Assembly: GCF_029227915.1 (NCBI RefSeq)
Contig: NC_079889.1
Location: 3,288,001 to 3,348,000, forward strand
Length of the DNA: 60,000 nucleotides
Source of the DNA: Hydractinia symbiolongicarpus
Lineage: Eukaryota > Cnidaria > Hydrozoa > Anthoathecata > Hydractiniidae
Reading direction: 5' to 3'
In this document: piece by piece, positions 33,850 to 44,241 of the stretch
Position numbering within the stretch: the stretch's first letter is position 1
How the letters are laid out: each line of letters starts with the position of its first letter
Made by a program: the position numbers and the translations under genes
Notes under the pieces: model-generated
What the model was told of the DNA's origin: nothing
Seen by the model: the letters and a program-made list of their open reading frames with translations, nothing else
The model's database searches: none

Positions 33850-35058
33850 GTAAGAGTTATAAATATTAGGTATGTAGGTGTTATTACTAAAGTTTGTAGT
33901 TGTTGTTCGTTACCGTAAACGCACTAATAAACACCCAGTCTCTAAAAAACGCGCCATTTTTCTGTTAGAAAGACATTTTCCTGTTTTAAAAATTTTTTTG
34001 TGATAAATTTATGATACTAGTCTTTCACTTCCTGCATATCGTGTATGAAAGACAGATAAATATAGGTAAAGTTTTGTCATTATAATATTTTTTGGTTTGG
34101 TGGTCATTCGTACCTATTAGGTATTATCTTATCGGAATGATATCCTGTCTATTAAGACAAATAAATAAATACTTACTTACTATCAATTAACTTAACACAT
34201 TTAAAGCGTTCGGAACAGTTTTTGTTGCTCAAAAATTTCACCGGTTTGATATGTTTGTGAGTTTGAATTTTTTTGGTCGCAATTGTCCTTTAGTGTAATA
34301 ACAAACATTAGTGCCAGGTTTTGTAGCAATCTGGTGCCTTCTTCATCACCTTTGAAAAAGGAGGCGTTTTTGTTTTTAAGTAATAGACAATATTTAAAGC
34401 ACTGGCAAGTATCGAACCGACTAACATGGCGGGAAGCTTACTTGAATCGTTTTGTTGCATTCTAAAATTCAATCAAATGTTGAATTCCTATGTTTTATAA
34501 CGATATCTATAATAAGAACTATTTTTAAGAGTTCTTCTATGTGGCGTTAAAGGGGAAATGTTTCTGAGAACGTATGAAGTAGTACCCTAGGACTCGACCG
34601 AAAGTTGTAAAACTTAAGATTTGGTCAAAAACTAACGCTTCTGTCATATATTTTTTTCCTCAGCTGGATAATTTTTTAGTTTGTGTTATAGAATGAACGG
34701 TAGGTGTCTAGGATAAAATTAATTGCAAGTTATTTACGTTGTTCTGAGTCATATGCTTAACAAAGTTATTACTTATATCTTCTTATCTAATCAGTACTTT
34801 ATTGTATAACATCGTAGTTTGTGAAAAAGTCGGATGGAAAGACTTCTTTAGATTTTCTGATTAGATTTTAATTTGAATCTTATTCATAATCAATTACATA
34901 ATACAATTTTAAAACAATAGGATGTTTGATCTTATCAAGCGAAGAGTATGAAGGAAAATTTATAAAATCAAAATATTGTAAATGTACTTCGAAATAGCTC
35001 GTTGGAGAGGATTTAGGGGAGATTTTAAGAAGACGCTGTGAGAGATTTAAAGCAGATA
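33850..35058. other. Upstream region of the Ras-like gene
   Basis: AT-rich with a short AATAAATAAATACTTACTTAC tract near 34160 that resembles a SINE tail. No exon or promoter element supported. Confidence 0.35.
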
Positions 35059-35850
35059 ATGAACAGGCAGTATAGTGAAAGTTTTGACTACAAATACAGA
35101 ATTGGTTTATTTGGAGGAACAAAAGTTGGAAAAACTTCTATTTTAAAACAACTTGTTTGGAAAATATTTTCACAGCATTATGAACCCACGTTGGAAACTG
35201 ATTTAGACTTTGTCACAGAGTTTAATGGAAGAACATACGTGTGTTTATTAATTGATACATGTGGATCTAACGACTTTCCTGCTATGAGAAATTTATCCAT
35301 GTCTAAATCAAATGCTTTTATCGTTGTGTTTTCTCTGACAGTTAGGGCATCGTTTGAGACTGCAAAGCACACGATAACTGAAATTATGCATTCCAAAAAA
35401 GAAACTTCCCGAGTAATATTGCTCGTTGGAAATAAAACTGACCTAAAACGCAAAGTTCCATCGAACGAAGCAAGACAGTATTGTAAGTCCATAAGCATTG
35501 ACAAAGTAAAATGTCGCTATATAGAAGTGTGTGCGAAAGATCATGACGATGTCCTGAATATGTTTCATTCTCTCTTGAGCATGTTTCCCGGGAACAACAC
35601 AGATGAGAAAAGAGTACATACATTTAACAGGCGGCCTTCGTGGAAAATATCTGCAAGATCTGACAAAAATATGACACAAGAATTTGAACAAGAAGAAGTA
35701 AAACATATTCGTTCTCCCTCTTTGTTCAGCTTAAATAGTTTTTCATCAGATGATGATATTGAAAATTGCAATTATATAGAAGGAAAAGAGCGGACAAGAA
35801 AGATTTCCTTTAAAAGAAAAAAGCATAGTGAAGTTGGGAAGAGTAGTTGA
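35059..35850 (+). CDS. Di-Ras/RASD-like small GTPase
   Basis: Intronless 263-residue protein starting at ATG 35059 (MNRQYSESF); the in-frame GTG 21 bases upstream is not a likely eukaryotic start. The P-loop GGTKVGKTS is at 19-27, followed by switch I around YEPTLET. DTCGSNDFPAMRNLSMSKS is the G3 region, NKTD the guanine-specificity motif and CAKD the G5 motif. The FPAMR.LS stretch after G3 is shared with Di-Ras and RASD/Rhes proteins. The residue equivalent to Ras Gln61 is Ser and the positions of Ras Gly12/13 are Thr/Lys, so intrinsic GTP hydrolysis is probably weak, as known for those families. The C-terminal extension of about 80 residues is Ser- and Lys-rich (KISFKRKKHSE) and ends GKSS without a CAAX box, so membrane binding, if any, would rely on the basic tail. 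Confidence 0.85.
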   Translation: MNRQYSESFDYKYRIGLFGGTKVGKTSILKQLVWKIFSQHYEPTLETDLDFVTEFNGRTYVCLLIDTCGSNDFPAMRNLSMSKSNAFIVVFSLTVRASFETAKHTITEIMHSKKETSRVILLVGNKTDLKRKVPSNEARQYCKSISIDKVKCRYIEVCAKDHDDVLNMFHSLLSMFPGNNTDEKRVHTFNRRPSWKISARSDKNMTQEFEQEEVKHIRSPSLFSLNSFSSDDDIENCNYIEGKERTRKISFKRKKHSEVGKSS

Positions 35851-36622
35851 GACGAAAATGATGTGCAGAAAATAATTCTATTAAGTCTATCTTAATAGTG
35901 ATTGAGGCAGGAATTTTGTGACCATCTACTTTTGCATTTTTTTATATCTGGCATTTATTCAAAAGGCAACAAAAAACTCGGTATGATAATTTTCAACATG
36001 GCTGCGCGTCGTGCAATGCAGCTTTACCTCAATTAAATTATTTTTCCTTAATTAAGCAGGACGAAATTTTAGGCCTTATGCATGCCATTTTAGCTAACCA
36101 GAGGAATAATACATGGTTTTGCACTGTAAAAGTAAAAAAAAATGCACTGGATTCCCAGTAGAAAACTAAAATACAGCATATATATCGTTTAGATTAACCA
36201 ATCAAAGTGGGAGAAGAACTTAAGGATGTGCTAACTTTGTTATTTTACCCTTATTATTTAATGAAAGTAATCAATCATTCCTGTCAATCGTTTAAATCGT
36301 GCAAACATTTTTTTTCAATTTTAAAAATAATTATATTGGTTAAAGGTATTTTCAAATGTATTTTTAAACCAATTGCTTTGAAAACATTGTCTACATAAAT
36401 ACTTGTTTTCTTCTTTACTCGTAAGAAACAGTAAGGCATGCGCAATGAAACAAATATCACATGTTCATTCGTTTTAAATACCATAATAATCCATTCTCTG
36501 TAAGGTAATATATTATCAAGCACAGGATAAATTTTAACATCCAACGAATGGCTATAATATCTGCTTATTACACACCTACTGTAACTACCGTGATTATCTT
36601 TTGCAGCCAAATCGTTTATACT
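35851..36622. other. Spacer before the satellite array
   Basis: AT-rich sequence downstream of the GTPase, presumably including its 3' UTR. No gene recognised. Confidence 0.3.
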
Positions 36623-37191
36623 GTTACAATGAGATACTTCATCAGAAACTGTACATAACGTGAGTTAAAGCTGTCAAATAGCACAGTAATATAACAACAG
36701 GACGCTAATCGCTTGAACGAACTCGTTAGCATCATTCGGTATGTTGTAAATAGTATATGATAGATGAGATTTAGTTAGATATAGAACGAGCTATACCGCG
36801 AACTGCTAGATCGAGCCTTCCGGCTCGGCCGATGTCAGCAGTGAGTGGTACGCTCTGGAGGCACTGCGTAGTTATTTTGGAAAAAACAGGGATTTGTCGC
36901 AATAAATATGGTGTTTTTCCTGTAAATATAATCATATGTAACAACAACAAAAAAGCACCTTTAACATTGGAGTTCACTGCCCGGATACGTTAACTGGTTT
37001 AGGTCTGTATAGACTAATGATAACCAGCCGGAATCTCCTGTTATGAATTGCTGAAGCTGAAAGACGAAATTTTGATGGTGGCAGCTAATGCTAAAAAAAG
37101 AAATAATGATGCGATAATATATGACTTTGTCGACCTTCACTGATCGTTAAGAAACGTGTTTTGGGTAATATTGAATAGTTAATACTTTTCG

Positions 37192-37333
37192 CCGTTCCGA
37201 GGCATATATCGGAGAATTAGCCGTCCCGAGGCAGATATCGGAGATTTAGCCGTCCCGAGGCAGATATCGGAGAATTAGCCGTCCCGAGGCAGATATCGGA
37301 GAATTAGCCGTCCCGAGGCAGATATCGGAGAAC
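37192..37333. repeat. 29-bp sub-repeat, about 4.9 copies (array copy 1)
   Basis: The unit CCGTCCCGAGGCAGATATCG followed by GAGAATTAG is repeated five times, the first with CCGTTCCGAGGCATATATCGG and the last cut short at GAGAACC. Confidence 0.95.
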
Positions 37334-38216
37334 CAATTAACTATCCTATAGTGCTCAGAAATTATTTACTTGATGTTCAGTGATAACAATGACAAGATAC
37401 AAATATTATTGAAACGTTTCTTTGATATGAGGCTGGACTTAAAAATCGTGATGACAGAAAAGCTGATGATAAACGACATTGAAACATTTTCGTTAAAGAG
37501 AAAAAAATGAAGCCGTGATACATGGGGATATGAACCCGTAATGTGGTTAATGAGAAAAAGAATGTTGTACATAGACTTCAGATTTTGCGTGACGTAAATG
37601 TTTTTTATTGGAGTCTGGGGACAGACTCTTGTGACAGAGAGGGTAATGTTACAATGAGATACTTCATCAGAAACTGTACATAACGTGAGTTAAAGCTGTC
37701 AAATAGCACAGTAATATAACAACAGGACGCTAATCGCTTGAACGAACTCGTTAGCATCATTCGGTATGTTGTAAATAGTATATGATAGATGAGATTTAGT
37801 TAGATATAGAACGAGCTATACCGCGAACTGCTAGATCGAGCCTTCCGGCTCGGCCGATGTCAGCAGTGAGTGGTACGCTCTGGAGGCACTGCGTAGTTAT
37901 TTTGGAAAGAACAGGGATTTGTCGCAATAAATATGGTGTTTTTCCTGTAAATATAATCATATGTAACAACAACAAAAAAGCACCTTTAACATTGGAGTTC
38001 ACTGCCCGGATACGTTAACTGGTTTAGGTCTGTATAGACTAATGATAACCAGCCGGAATCTCCTGTTATGAATTGCTGAAGCTGAAAGACGAAATTTTGA
38101 TGGTGGCAGCTAATGCTAAAAAAAGAAATAATGATGCGATAATATATGACTTTGTCGACCTTCACTGATCGTTAAGAAACGTGTTTTGGGTAATATTGAA
38201 TAGTTAATACTTTTCG

Positions 38217-38358
38217 CCGTTCCGAGGCATATATCGGAGAATTAGCCGTCCCGAGGCAGATATCGGAGATTTAGCCGTCCCGAGGCAGATATCGGAGAAT
38301 TAGCCGTCCCGAGGCAGATATCGGAGAATTAGCCGTCCCGAGGCAGATATCGGAGAAC
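38217..38358. repeat. 29-bp sub-repeat, about 4.9 copies (array copy 2)
   Basis: Same as the block 1025 bases upstream, with the same first-unit variants. This shows that the sub-repeat expanded before the large unit duplicated. Confidence 0.95.
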
Positions 38359-39016
38359 CAATTAACTATCCTATAGTGCTCAGAAATTATTTACTTGATG
38401 TTCAGTGATAACAATGACAAGATACAAATATTATTGAAACGTTTCTTTGATATGAGGCTGGACTTAAAAATCGTGATGACAGAAAAGCTGATGATAAACG
38501 ACATTGAAACATTTTCGTTAAAGAGAAAAAAATGAAGCCGTGATACATGGGGATATGAACCCGTAATGTGGTTAATGAGAAAAAGAATGTTGTACATAGA
38601 CTTCAGATTTTGCGTGACGTAAATGTTTTTTATTGGAGTCTGGGGACAGACTCTTGTGACAGAGAGGGTAATGTTACAATGAGATACTTCATCAGAAACT
38701 GTACATAACGTGAGTTAAAGCTGTCAAATAGCACAGTAATATAACAACAGGACGCTAATCGCTTGAACGAACTCGTTAGCATCATTCGGTATGTTGTAAA
38801 TAGTATATGATAGATGAGATTTAGTTAGATATAGAACGAGCTATACCGCGAACTGCTAGATCGAGCCTTCCGGCTCGGCCGATGTCAGCAGTGAGTGGTA
38901 CGCTCTGGAGGCACTGCGTAGTTATTTTGGAAAGAACAGGGATTTGTCGCAATAAATATGGTGTTTTTCCTGTAAATATAATCATATGTAACAACAACAA
39001 AAAAGCACCTTTAACA

Positions 39017-39433
39017 ATACATTAAATCATTTCCTTTCTTTTATTCAATCCCACGAAGTTTTAGACATATTTTTAAATATGGGAACATGCATTGTGCAAT
39101 TCAAACATATTGCGGAAATGTATAGGAAGACGTAATTGAAGCAGTTTACACAACAAATAAAAGACGAAGAAGAAACTTTAGATATCCGACATCGGATAAA
39201 TTGCTTATGCCACTTTCATATTGCACATGTAAAATAAACTTTGGCCACAGTCCTATTTCTTGAAACTGCTTCATTATGCAAAAATGTCTAATAAGATCTG
39301 TGGTCAGCCTTTTAATATGGATTTAAAAGAGGACAAAACATAAAACTATGCTTAATCATTTTATTGGACAAGGATTTTAAGTTTTTGCAAATCTGTTCTC
39401 AATGTGCCTTGCCTTGTTCTTTTTTTTTACTCA
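39017..39433. other. Spacer, nothing recognised
   Basis: Unique-looking AT-rich sequence between the satellite and the SINE. Confidence 0.3.
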
Positions 39434-39745
39434 CGGACTAATGGTCTTGTAGTAAAGTGTTCGCCTCCAGCGCAGAAAGTCTTGGGTTCAGACCCCGGCC
39501 GAGTCATGCCAGAGACTAAAAAAATGTGAATCGACTCTTTCTCCCTAAATTTCAGCATTAGAATAGGATTGATATCTTAGGCGATTGTCTAATTGAGCGG
39601 CTGTTGTGCTTGCACGCTTACCGTAGATCAAATGCTTTAAATGGACTAGGACTCCCCTTGTAGGATAGTCATTAATAAAACTTCTATTAGGAACTCAAGA
39701 GGCTACCCTGAGTAAATAATAATAATACAATAATAATAATAATAA
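39434..39745 (+). mobile_element. tRNA-derived SINE
   Basis: The head GGACTAATGGTCTTGTAGTA followed by AAGTGTTCGCC, with B-box-like GGGTTCAGACCCC, resembles a tRNA with internal RNA polymerase III promoters. The body contains GATTGTCTAATTGAGCG and GGACTAGGACTCCCC, and the tail is an AATAAT microsatellite. The body matches that of the SINE at 45311-45692 although the tRNA heads differ. Target duplication not resolved. Confidence 0.7.
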
Positions 39746-40040
39746 CGAAATATGGCTTTACATAGATGTCTTAATCTTCTCTTCTAAATTCTGAAGACTA
39801 AATTCTATATTCTTGTTTATTTAGAAGAGCGCATATAGTTGTTTAAAAATATTTTTTATTAATTGTTTTTTAAAGGTATCACGAAGTTTTATACTGCGCA
39901 GACCTAGACTCTAACGAAACGCTCGTAGGAACGAATTTTAACAGATTACATGGAGCATAAGCATTTAATAACGGAAACATAGCGTTCTGCTAAGAGAATC
40001 AAATATTTTTTGCTAAGCATTTTTAATTTTCGGGCTGGTT

Positions 40041-40575
40041 TTGTTGACTCTCCTTAATTCGAATTCCCACAGAGAAAATTTTTTGTTCGAATTATAGAGA
40101 TTCGAGTTATAAAAAGTCTCCGTAAACCAAACTTTCAGCTTCAAAGAGTGAAAATTCAAATTACAGAGAGAAATTACGTTATTTCAAAATCAAGGAAACA
40201 TAATTCAAGTTTCATTCAATCTTTATTTTCATAGTTTACAAAAAAAAGAAACTCTATTTGAAAAATTGTTGAATATTTGATTGCTTTACATTGAAGAGAC
40301 GATCTCTTTCGACAATACGAGTTGCATCACCAAGTGCTTTTCTCCAGCCGACAAATTGAATTTGTCAAAGCCCTGTTTACACTCTGAAATTCGAAGTGGG
40401 GGGAGAAGGGTCTGAGAAACTGTTCGAATTAGAGAAAAAGTTTAGAATTAAAGAAATTCGGATTGTAGAAAGTTTTTTATAAGAGTTTCTTAAGGAAAAT
40501 TGAAGGTGACTGAGTACTTGTTCGAAATATAGAATTATTCGAATTATAGAGATTCGAATTACAGGGAGTCAACTG
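40041..40575. mobile_element. Decayed non-autonomous Tigger/pogo element
   Basis: The right end, read on the reverse strand, is CAGTTGACTCCCTGTAATTC followed by GAATCTC. The left end TTGTTGACTCTCCTTAATTC mirrors it with the first two bases mutated. The right flank is TA. ATTCGAATTATAGAGATTCG sub-repeats at both ends resemble the subterminal repeats of the Tigger at 41282. A small internal stretch (about 40290-40380, reverse strand GWRKALGDATRIVERDRLF-like) looks like transposase residue. Confidence 0.65.
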
Positions 40576-40577
40576 TA

Positions 40578-41279
40578 CTAGTATTGCAATAATAGACTTC
40601 GGAAATTGCTGATGTTACCATTTTTATTAATAACAACATGAAATTGGCAAAAATAGGAAAAAAGATTGAGATTATTAAAAAACTGCTATAATGTTTGAAA
40701 TTTAGTCACACTAAAGTGACAAGCAAAGAAATAAATTAGTAACGAGTCCCACTACAGACTACGAGTCCCATGAAGAGTTTTCTCGAAAACAAAAATTCTT
40801 TACGATTACACTCAACTCGGAATGATTGCATTTTTAGCATACGTTTAAAATTTTTTTTGAATGATAGTAACTTAATAAAAGTTAGCAAAAGTATCAATAA
40901 AATGTGTAGCTAGAAACGCACAAAAATGATATCCTCCTCATCCATTACGAATAGACAACTAATTTTTGCGAGTATTTGTCATTTTCACAAAAATTAGTTC
41001 CCGCGAAACTTATTTGTTGACTTTAATTGTCTTTTTTGTTAAAAATGGTTTGTACCAATTTTTCCCTCGATTTCTCTCACTATTTATAACAGCTATTGAA
41101 ATATGAACTTCAACAGTCTTTGGTTAATCTTTCCAGCATAACCGCTTATCGTAATAATCGATTGATAAATATATCATTCATTTTTTCCCAAGAACCTCGC
41201 CAAATATTACAACTAGCTAAGTTTGCAATAAAGTTTACAAAATGTATTTGTTTTGCAGTATTTCTCGCGAAAATTATAT
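40578..41279. other. Spacer between two Tigger-type elements
   Basis: AT-rich, no gene supported. Confidence 0.3.
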
Positions 41280-41500
41280 TACAGTAGAGTCTCCATAACT
41301 CGAACAGCCACGGGGAAAAGGAAATCGTTCGAGTTATGGAGACATTCGAGTTGTAGAGGTTTTCAACTTTTAGCGCAATATCCTCCCTTTACGTGAACCA
41401 GCTGGATAAAAACGTTATATTTAATCTTAAGTCTAACTTTAAGGCGGCTATTAGGTTAATGAAAGTCAAAACAATACACTTTTAATGAATTTTTTAATGT

Positions 41501-43819
41501 TTATTTAGAAAAGAAGTCGGTGATAACTGTTTGCTTACAACTCATATCAAAATCTTTGGCGATATTACGATTCAAGTCCCTCAGGGAAGCTATCATTTCT
41601 TCTTCAAAATGTGAAAAAATACTCAAGTCTTCGAAGACGTTGATAGCTGTACGCACTTGCTCGGCCGTCGGTCTTGTGATCTTATCTTCTTCCTCCTTGT
41701 CTTCTTCGTCGACCTCTTCTAATTCTTCGTCTTGAGTCCCAGTGATCTCAGCAATGATGTCAGCAGTCTTCAGACGCCCATGGGATGTACTGACTTCAAT
41801 GTCAAAATCAATGAAATCTTCAGTTGATAAGTCAGGATCAATGTGGTCAGGAAACCTTCGTTTTATGTAAGAGAGTTCAGCATCGAGGGTTGGAATTGGG
41901 TCTTCTTCTACTTCGCTGGTTAAACTTTTAAAAGGGTCGTCATCTTCGTTGATCGCTCTTTCTGCATCCTTTTGGGAAATTCCTGATTTTCGAAAGCAAT
42001 TGGTGAATGTTTTGTTGGAAACATCATCCCATGCTTTCCTTAGCATGTACATAGCTCCAAGAATCGAGAACTTCGGAGTCGATTTTTCCTCGTCCAAGGC
42101 TTTTATCAATTTCCGCACTGCTAGCGATCGATATTTTGCTTTCAGGGCGCGGATAATTCCTTGGTCCATAGGTTGGGTTAGGGACGTGGTATTTGGAGGA
42201 AGAAAGATCAATTCTACCCATTCCAGGTTTTCAACATGAGGATGTGCGGTACAATTGTCAATAATCAAAGCAATTTTTCGCTTAGAGACAGAGAATTTTC
42301 GATCAAGCTCGCGTACCCACTCTTCGAACAGCTCTCCAGACATCCAACTCTTCTTTTGCGAACGGTATCGACAGGGTAGTGTTTTGACACCTTTAAAGCA
42401 ACGAGGGTTGGCGGACTTGCCGATTACAAACATTGGCAATCGTTCCCCCAAGGCATTACCAGCAGCTAAACCAGTAAGTCTAACTTTGCTGTGTTTTCCT
42501 CCAGAACACTTATCACCTTTCATGTGCAAAGTTTTATTGGGAAGGCATTGAAAGAAAAGCCCAAATTCGTCGGCGTTAAAAATGTCTTCCAGAGGATAGC
42601 GGGAGAGAATGGTTGGTAATGTTGTCTCCGACCATGGCGCTGTCATTTCCTCAGTGACGGACCGTGATTCTCCAGCGATGGTTTTGAAGGATACTCCATA
42701 CCTGAAAGGAATGGATGAGAAAAACGTTTATCTCTGTAGTTGTGACTAGTGTAGATGGAGCTTTACATTTTGTTTGATTCGAATCATGGAATTCTAAATT
42801 TAGAATGCCATGGCCATGATTCGAATAGAAAACATTCGATTGTTACCATGTTTTGATTTGTGAAAGAATTCAAATAGAAAAAGATTCGATTTTTACCAAG
42901 TTTCGAAGTTTTGACGAGTGAAAGAAAGCATGGAAGCCATGAAAGTCCAACAAGTCAAAAGATTAACAGACATTATTTGTTGTATAGAACTTCCTATCAT
43001 TAAACTTACTACGTACGAAATCGACGCTTTTGTCATGGGGTATCATGTTTATAAAAGTAATTGGACACCCTCTGTTGGAGATGAATTTTATGGTTTCATG
43101 GAACCAACAAATAAAATGGATAAATATGCAGTTGCAGTCAAGAAAAATGATGGAGAAATCATTGGACATCTACCACTAGGAAAGTCAGGACGCTTTGCAA
43201 AAGTCATATTTTACTTTCTGAAGAATGACAGCTTCAATGTATGCAAAATAACAATTACTGGAAAGTCATTGAATGCTGGTGATGGATTAGGGATGAAAGT
43301 CCCATGCAAATTATCCTTCCTCTCTGAAAGAGAGTCTATTGATATTTTGAAAAAACAACTACCAAAGCTATTGTAACATTTTTTTAGATTTTATCTTCAC
43401 GAAGATAAACAAACAAAATCTTAGTCAACTAACCTGGTTTTCCATTTAGCCATCCACCCCTGAGAAGCTTGAAATGACTCGACACCCAACGCTTTGGCAA
43501 ACTCAAGAGCTTTCTCTTTCAGCATCGGGCCACTGATTGGGATATTCTCACTCCTCATCATAAGTAACCATTTATGAACAGCTTTGTTCACATCTTCGAA
43601 TTTTTCTGGCTTTGATCTCTTCGATGTTTGCCCGTTGTTAAACTGCTTGTAAATCTTTTCTTTATTTTTTTTCCAAGTTGACAGGGTGCTTGGAGGAATT
43701 TTGAACTCTTTTGCCACATCCTTTGGCGCAGTACCCTTTTCCAACGCTTTAAGAGCTTTGTACTTGATTTTGCACGACTTATTGTCAATTCGACGCTTTG
43801 ATCCTGCCACAGACGACAT
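41501..43819 (-). CDS. Tigger/pogo transposase with CENP-B-type DNA binding
   Basis: Exon 1 is 43434-43819 (start ATG, MSSVAGSKRRIDNK) and exon 2 is 41501-42701. A 732-bp intron (GTTAGT...TTTCAG) joins WKTR|YGVSFKTIAGES in frame, giving 528 residues. Residues 1-60 form a Psq-like helix-turn-helix (LEKGTAPKDVAKEFKIPPST) and about 75-130 the CENP-B-type HTH (KWLLMMRSENIPISGPML). The DDE_1 core shows NADEFGLFF (first Asp), IALIIDNCTAHP (second) and TTSLTQPMDQGII (third). The C-terminal third is very acidic (EELEEVDEEDKEEED). No stop or frameshift seen. It should cut and paste the element by recognising its TIRs in the nucleus. A longer open frame upstream of 43819 is possible but less likely. 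Confidence 0.88.
42777..42826. repeat. Palindrome inside the Tigger intron
   Basis: ATTCGAATCATGG and CCATGATTCGAAT are reverse complements flanking an inner AATTCTAAATTTAGAAT palindrome. It lies just upstream of the HIRAN gene and may mark the edge of the captured segment or a regulatory site. Confidence 0.7.
42930..43376 (+). CDS. HIRAN-domain protein nested in the Tigger intron
   Basis: Single-exon protein of 148 residues from ATG 42930 (MEAMKVQQVKRLTD) to TAA 43376. The frame can be extended to a GTG 12 bases upstream, but ATG is the natural start. The core FVMGYHVYKSNWTPSVGDEF, then EPTNKMDKYAVAVKK, GEIIGHLPLGKSGRF and a later GLGMKVPCKLSF matches the HIRAN pattern: an aromatic start, N..D.yAvaV, vGhlP and a final V/IPC. 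HIRAN domains in HLTF bind 3'-OH DNA ends; stand-alone versions also occur. It lies entirely within the transposase intron (42702-43433), antisense to the transposase, so it moves with the transposon. Whether it helps transposition or is a captured passenger is unknown. Confidence 0.65.
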   Translation: MEAMKVQQVKRLTDIICCIELPIIKLTTYEIDAFVMGYHVYKSNWTPSVGDEFYGFMEPTNKMDKYAVAVKKNDGEIIGHLPLGKSGRFAKVIFYFLKNDSFNVCKITITGKSLNAGDGLGMKVPCKLSFLSERESIDILKKQLPKLL

Positions 43820-44241
43820 TGTTATGAGAGTGTCTTTCTTTTGAAATTCTTTAGATTTTCTCGAAAACGTTCGAAAAAGACGTTCGAAAGGTTTGGATGA
43901 CGCATCATTAATCATTCGAATTAATAATAAGGCCTGCAAAACACGTATTAACAAGATTTTTAGACCCAATTTATCAGGAAAACTGTTCGAATTTTGATTA
44001 TGATGTCAGAAAATTCGAGTTATGGAGAGAAAAGTCTCCAAGGGACAAAAAAATTTGTTCGAGTTAAGGGAAGATTCGAGTTATGGAGGTTCGAGTTGTA
44101 GAGGTTTTTTTATAAGAGTTTATTAGGAAATTTTCACGGTGCCAACGAATTTGTTCGAGTTAAGGAGAGATTCGAGTTATAGAGGTTCGAGTTATGGAGA
44201 CTCTACTGTAGTATTAGTATTTAATTAGTATTATATTAAAA

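Larger units (their letters stand above)
36623..39016. repeat. 1025-bp tandem repeat array, 2.3 copies
   Basis: Copies start at 36623, 37648 and 38673 (GTTACAATGAGATACTTCAT) with a period of exactly 1025. The third stops after 344 bases at AGCACCTTTAACA. Copies look almost identical; I noticed one substitution (GGAAAAAACAGG in copy 1, GGAAAGAACAGG in copies 2 and 3). Each full unit contains a 29-bp sub-repeat array, a hairpin CGAGCC-TTCC-GGCTCG and a hairpin GAGTCTG-GGGA-CAGACTC. Matching 68-residue open frames in each copy have no recognisable domain. The near-identity means recent duplication or ongoing homogenisation. The true copy number may be larger if the assembly collapsed it. Confidence 0.95.
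41282..44218 (-). mobile_element. Apparently complete Tigger/pogo transposon (2937 bp)
   Basis: The 24-bp termini are identical, starting CAGTAGAGTCTCCATAACTC and continuing GAAC, with TA duplications at 41280-41281 and 44219-44220. Both ends carry further TTCGAGTTATGGAGA-type sub-repeats. The transposase runs on the minus strand in two exons with all visible catalytic residues. A HIRAN-domain gene occupies its intron on the plus strand. Identical TIRs and an open transposase suggest recent activity. Confidence 0.9.

Noticed and set aside
37192-37333. Regular 29-bp repeats resembling a CRISPR array
   Set aside because: The repeats are directly adjacent with no unique spacers, there are no cas genes, and the sequence is eukaryotic. 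It is a minisatellite.
37440-37500. Hammerhead ribozyme in the satellite (CTGATGA and GAAAC present)
   Set aside because: The bases between the two core motifs cannot form the required stem II, and no matching stem III was found.
36771-38597. Duplicate 68-codon open frames on the minus strand
   Set aside because: They recur only because the satellite is duplicated; no domain, signal or codon bias supports coding.
42255-42551. Plus-strand open frame of 98 codons
   Set aside because: Antisense to the transposase catalytic core.
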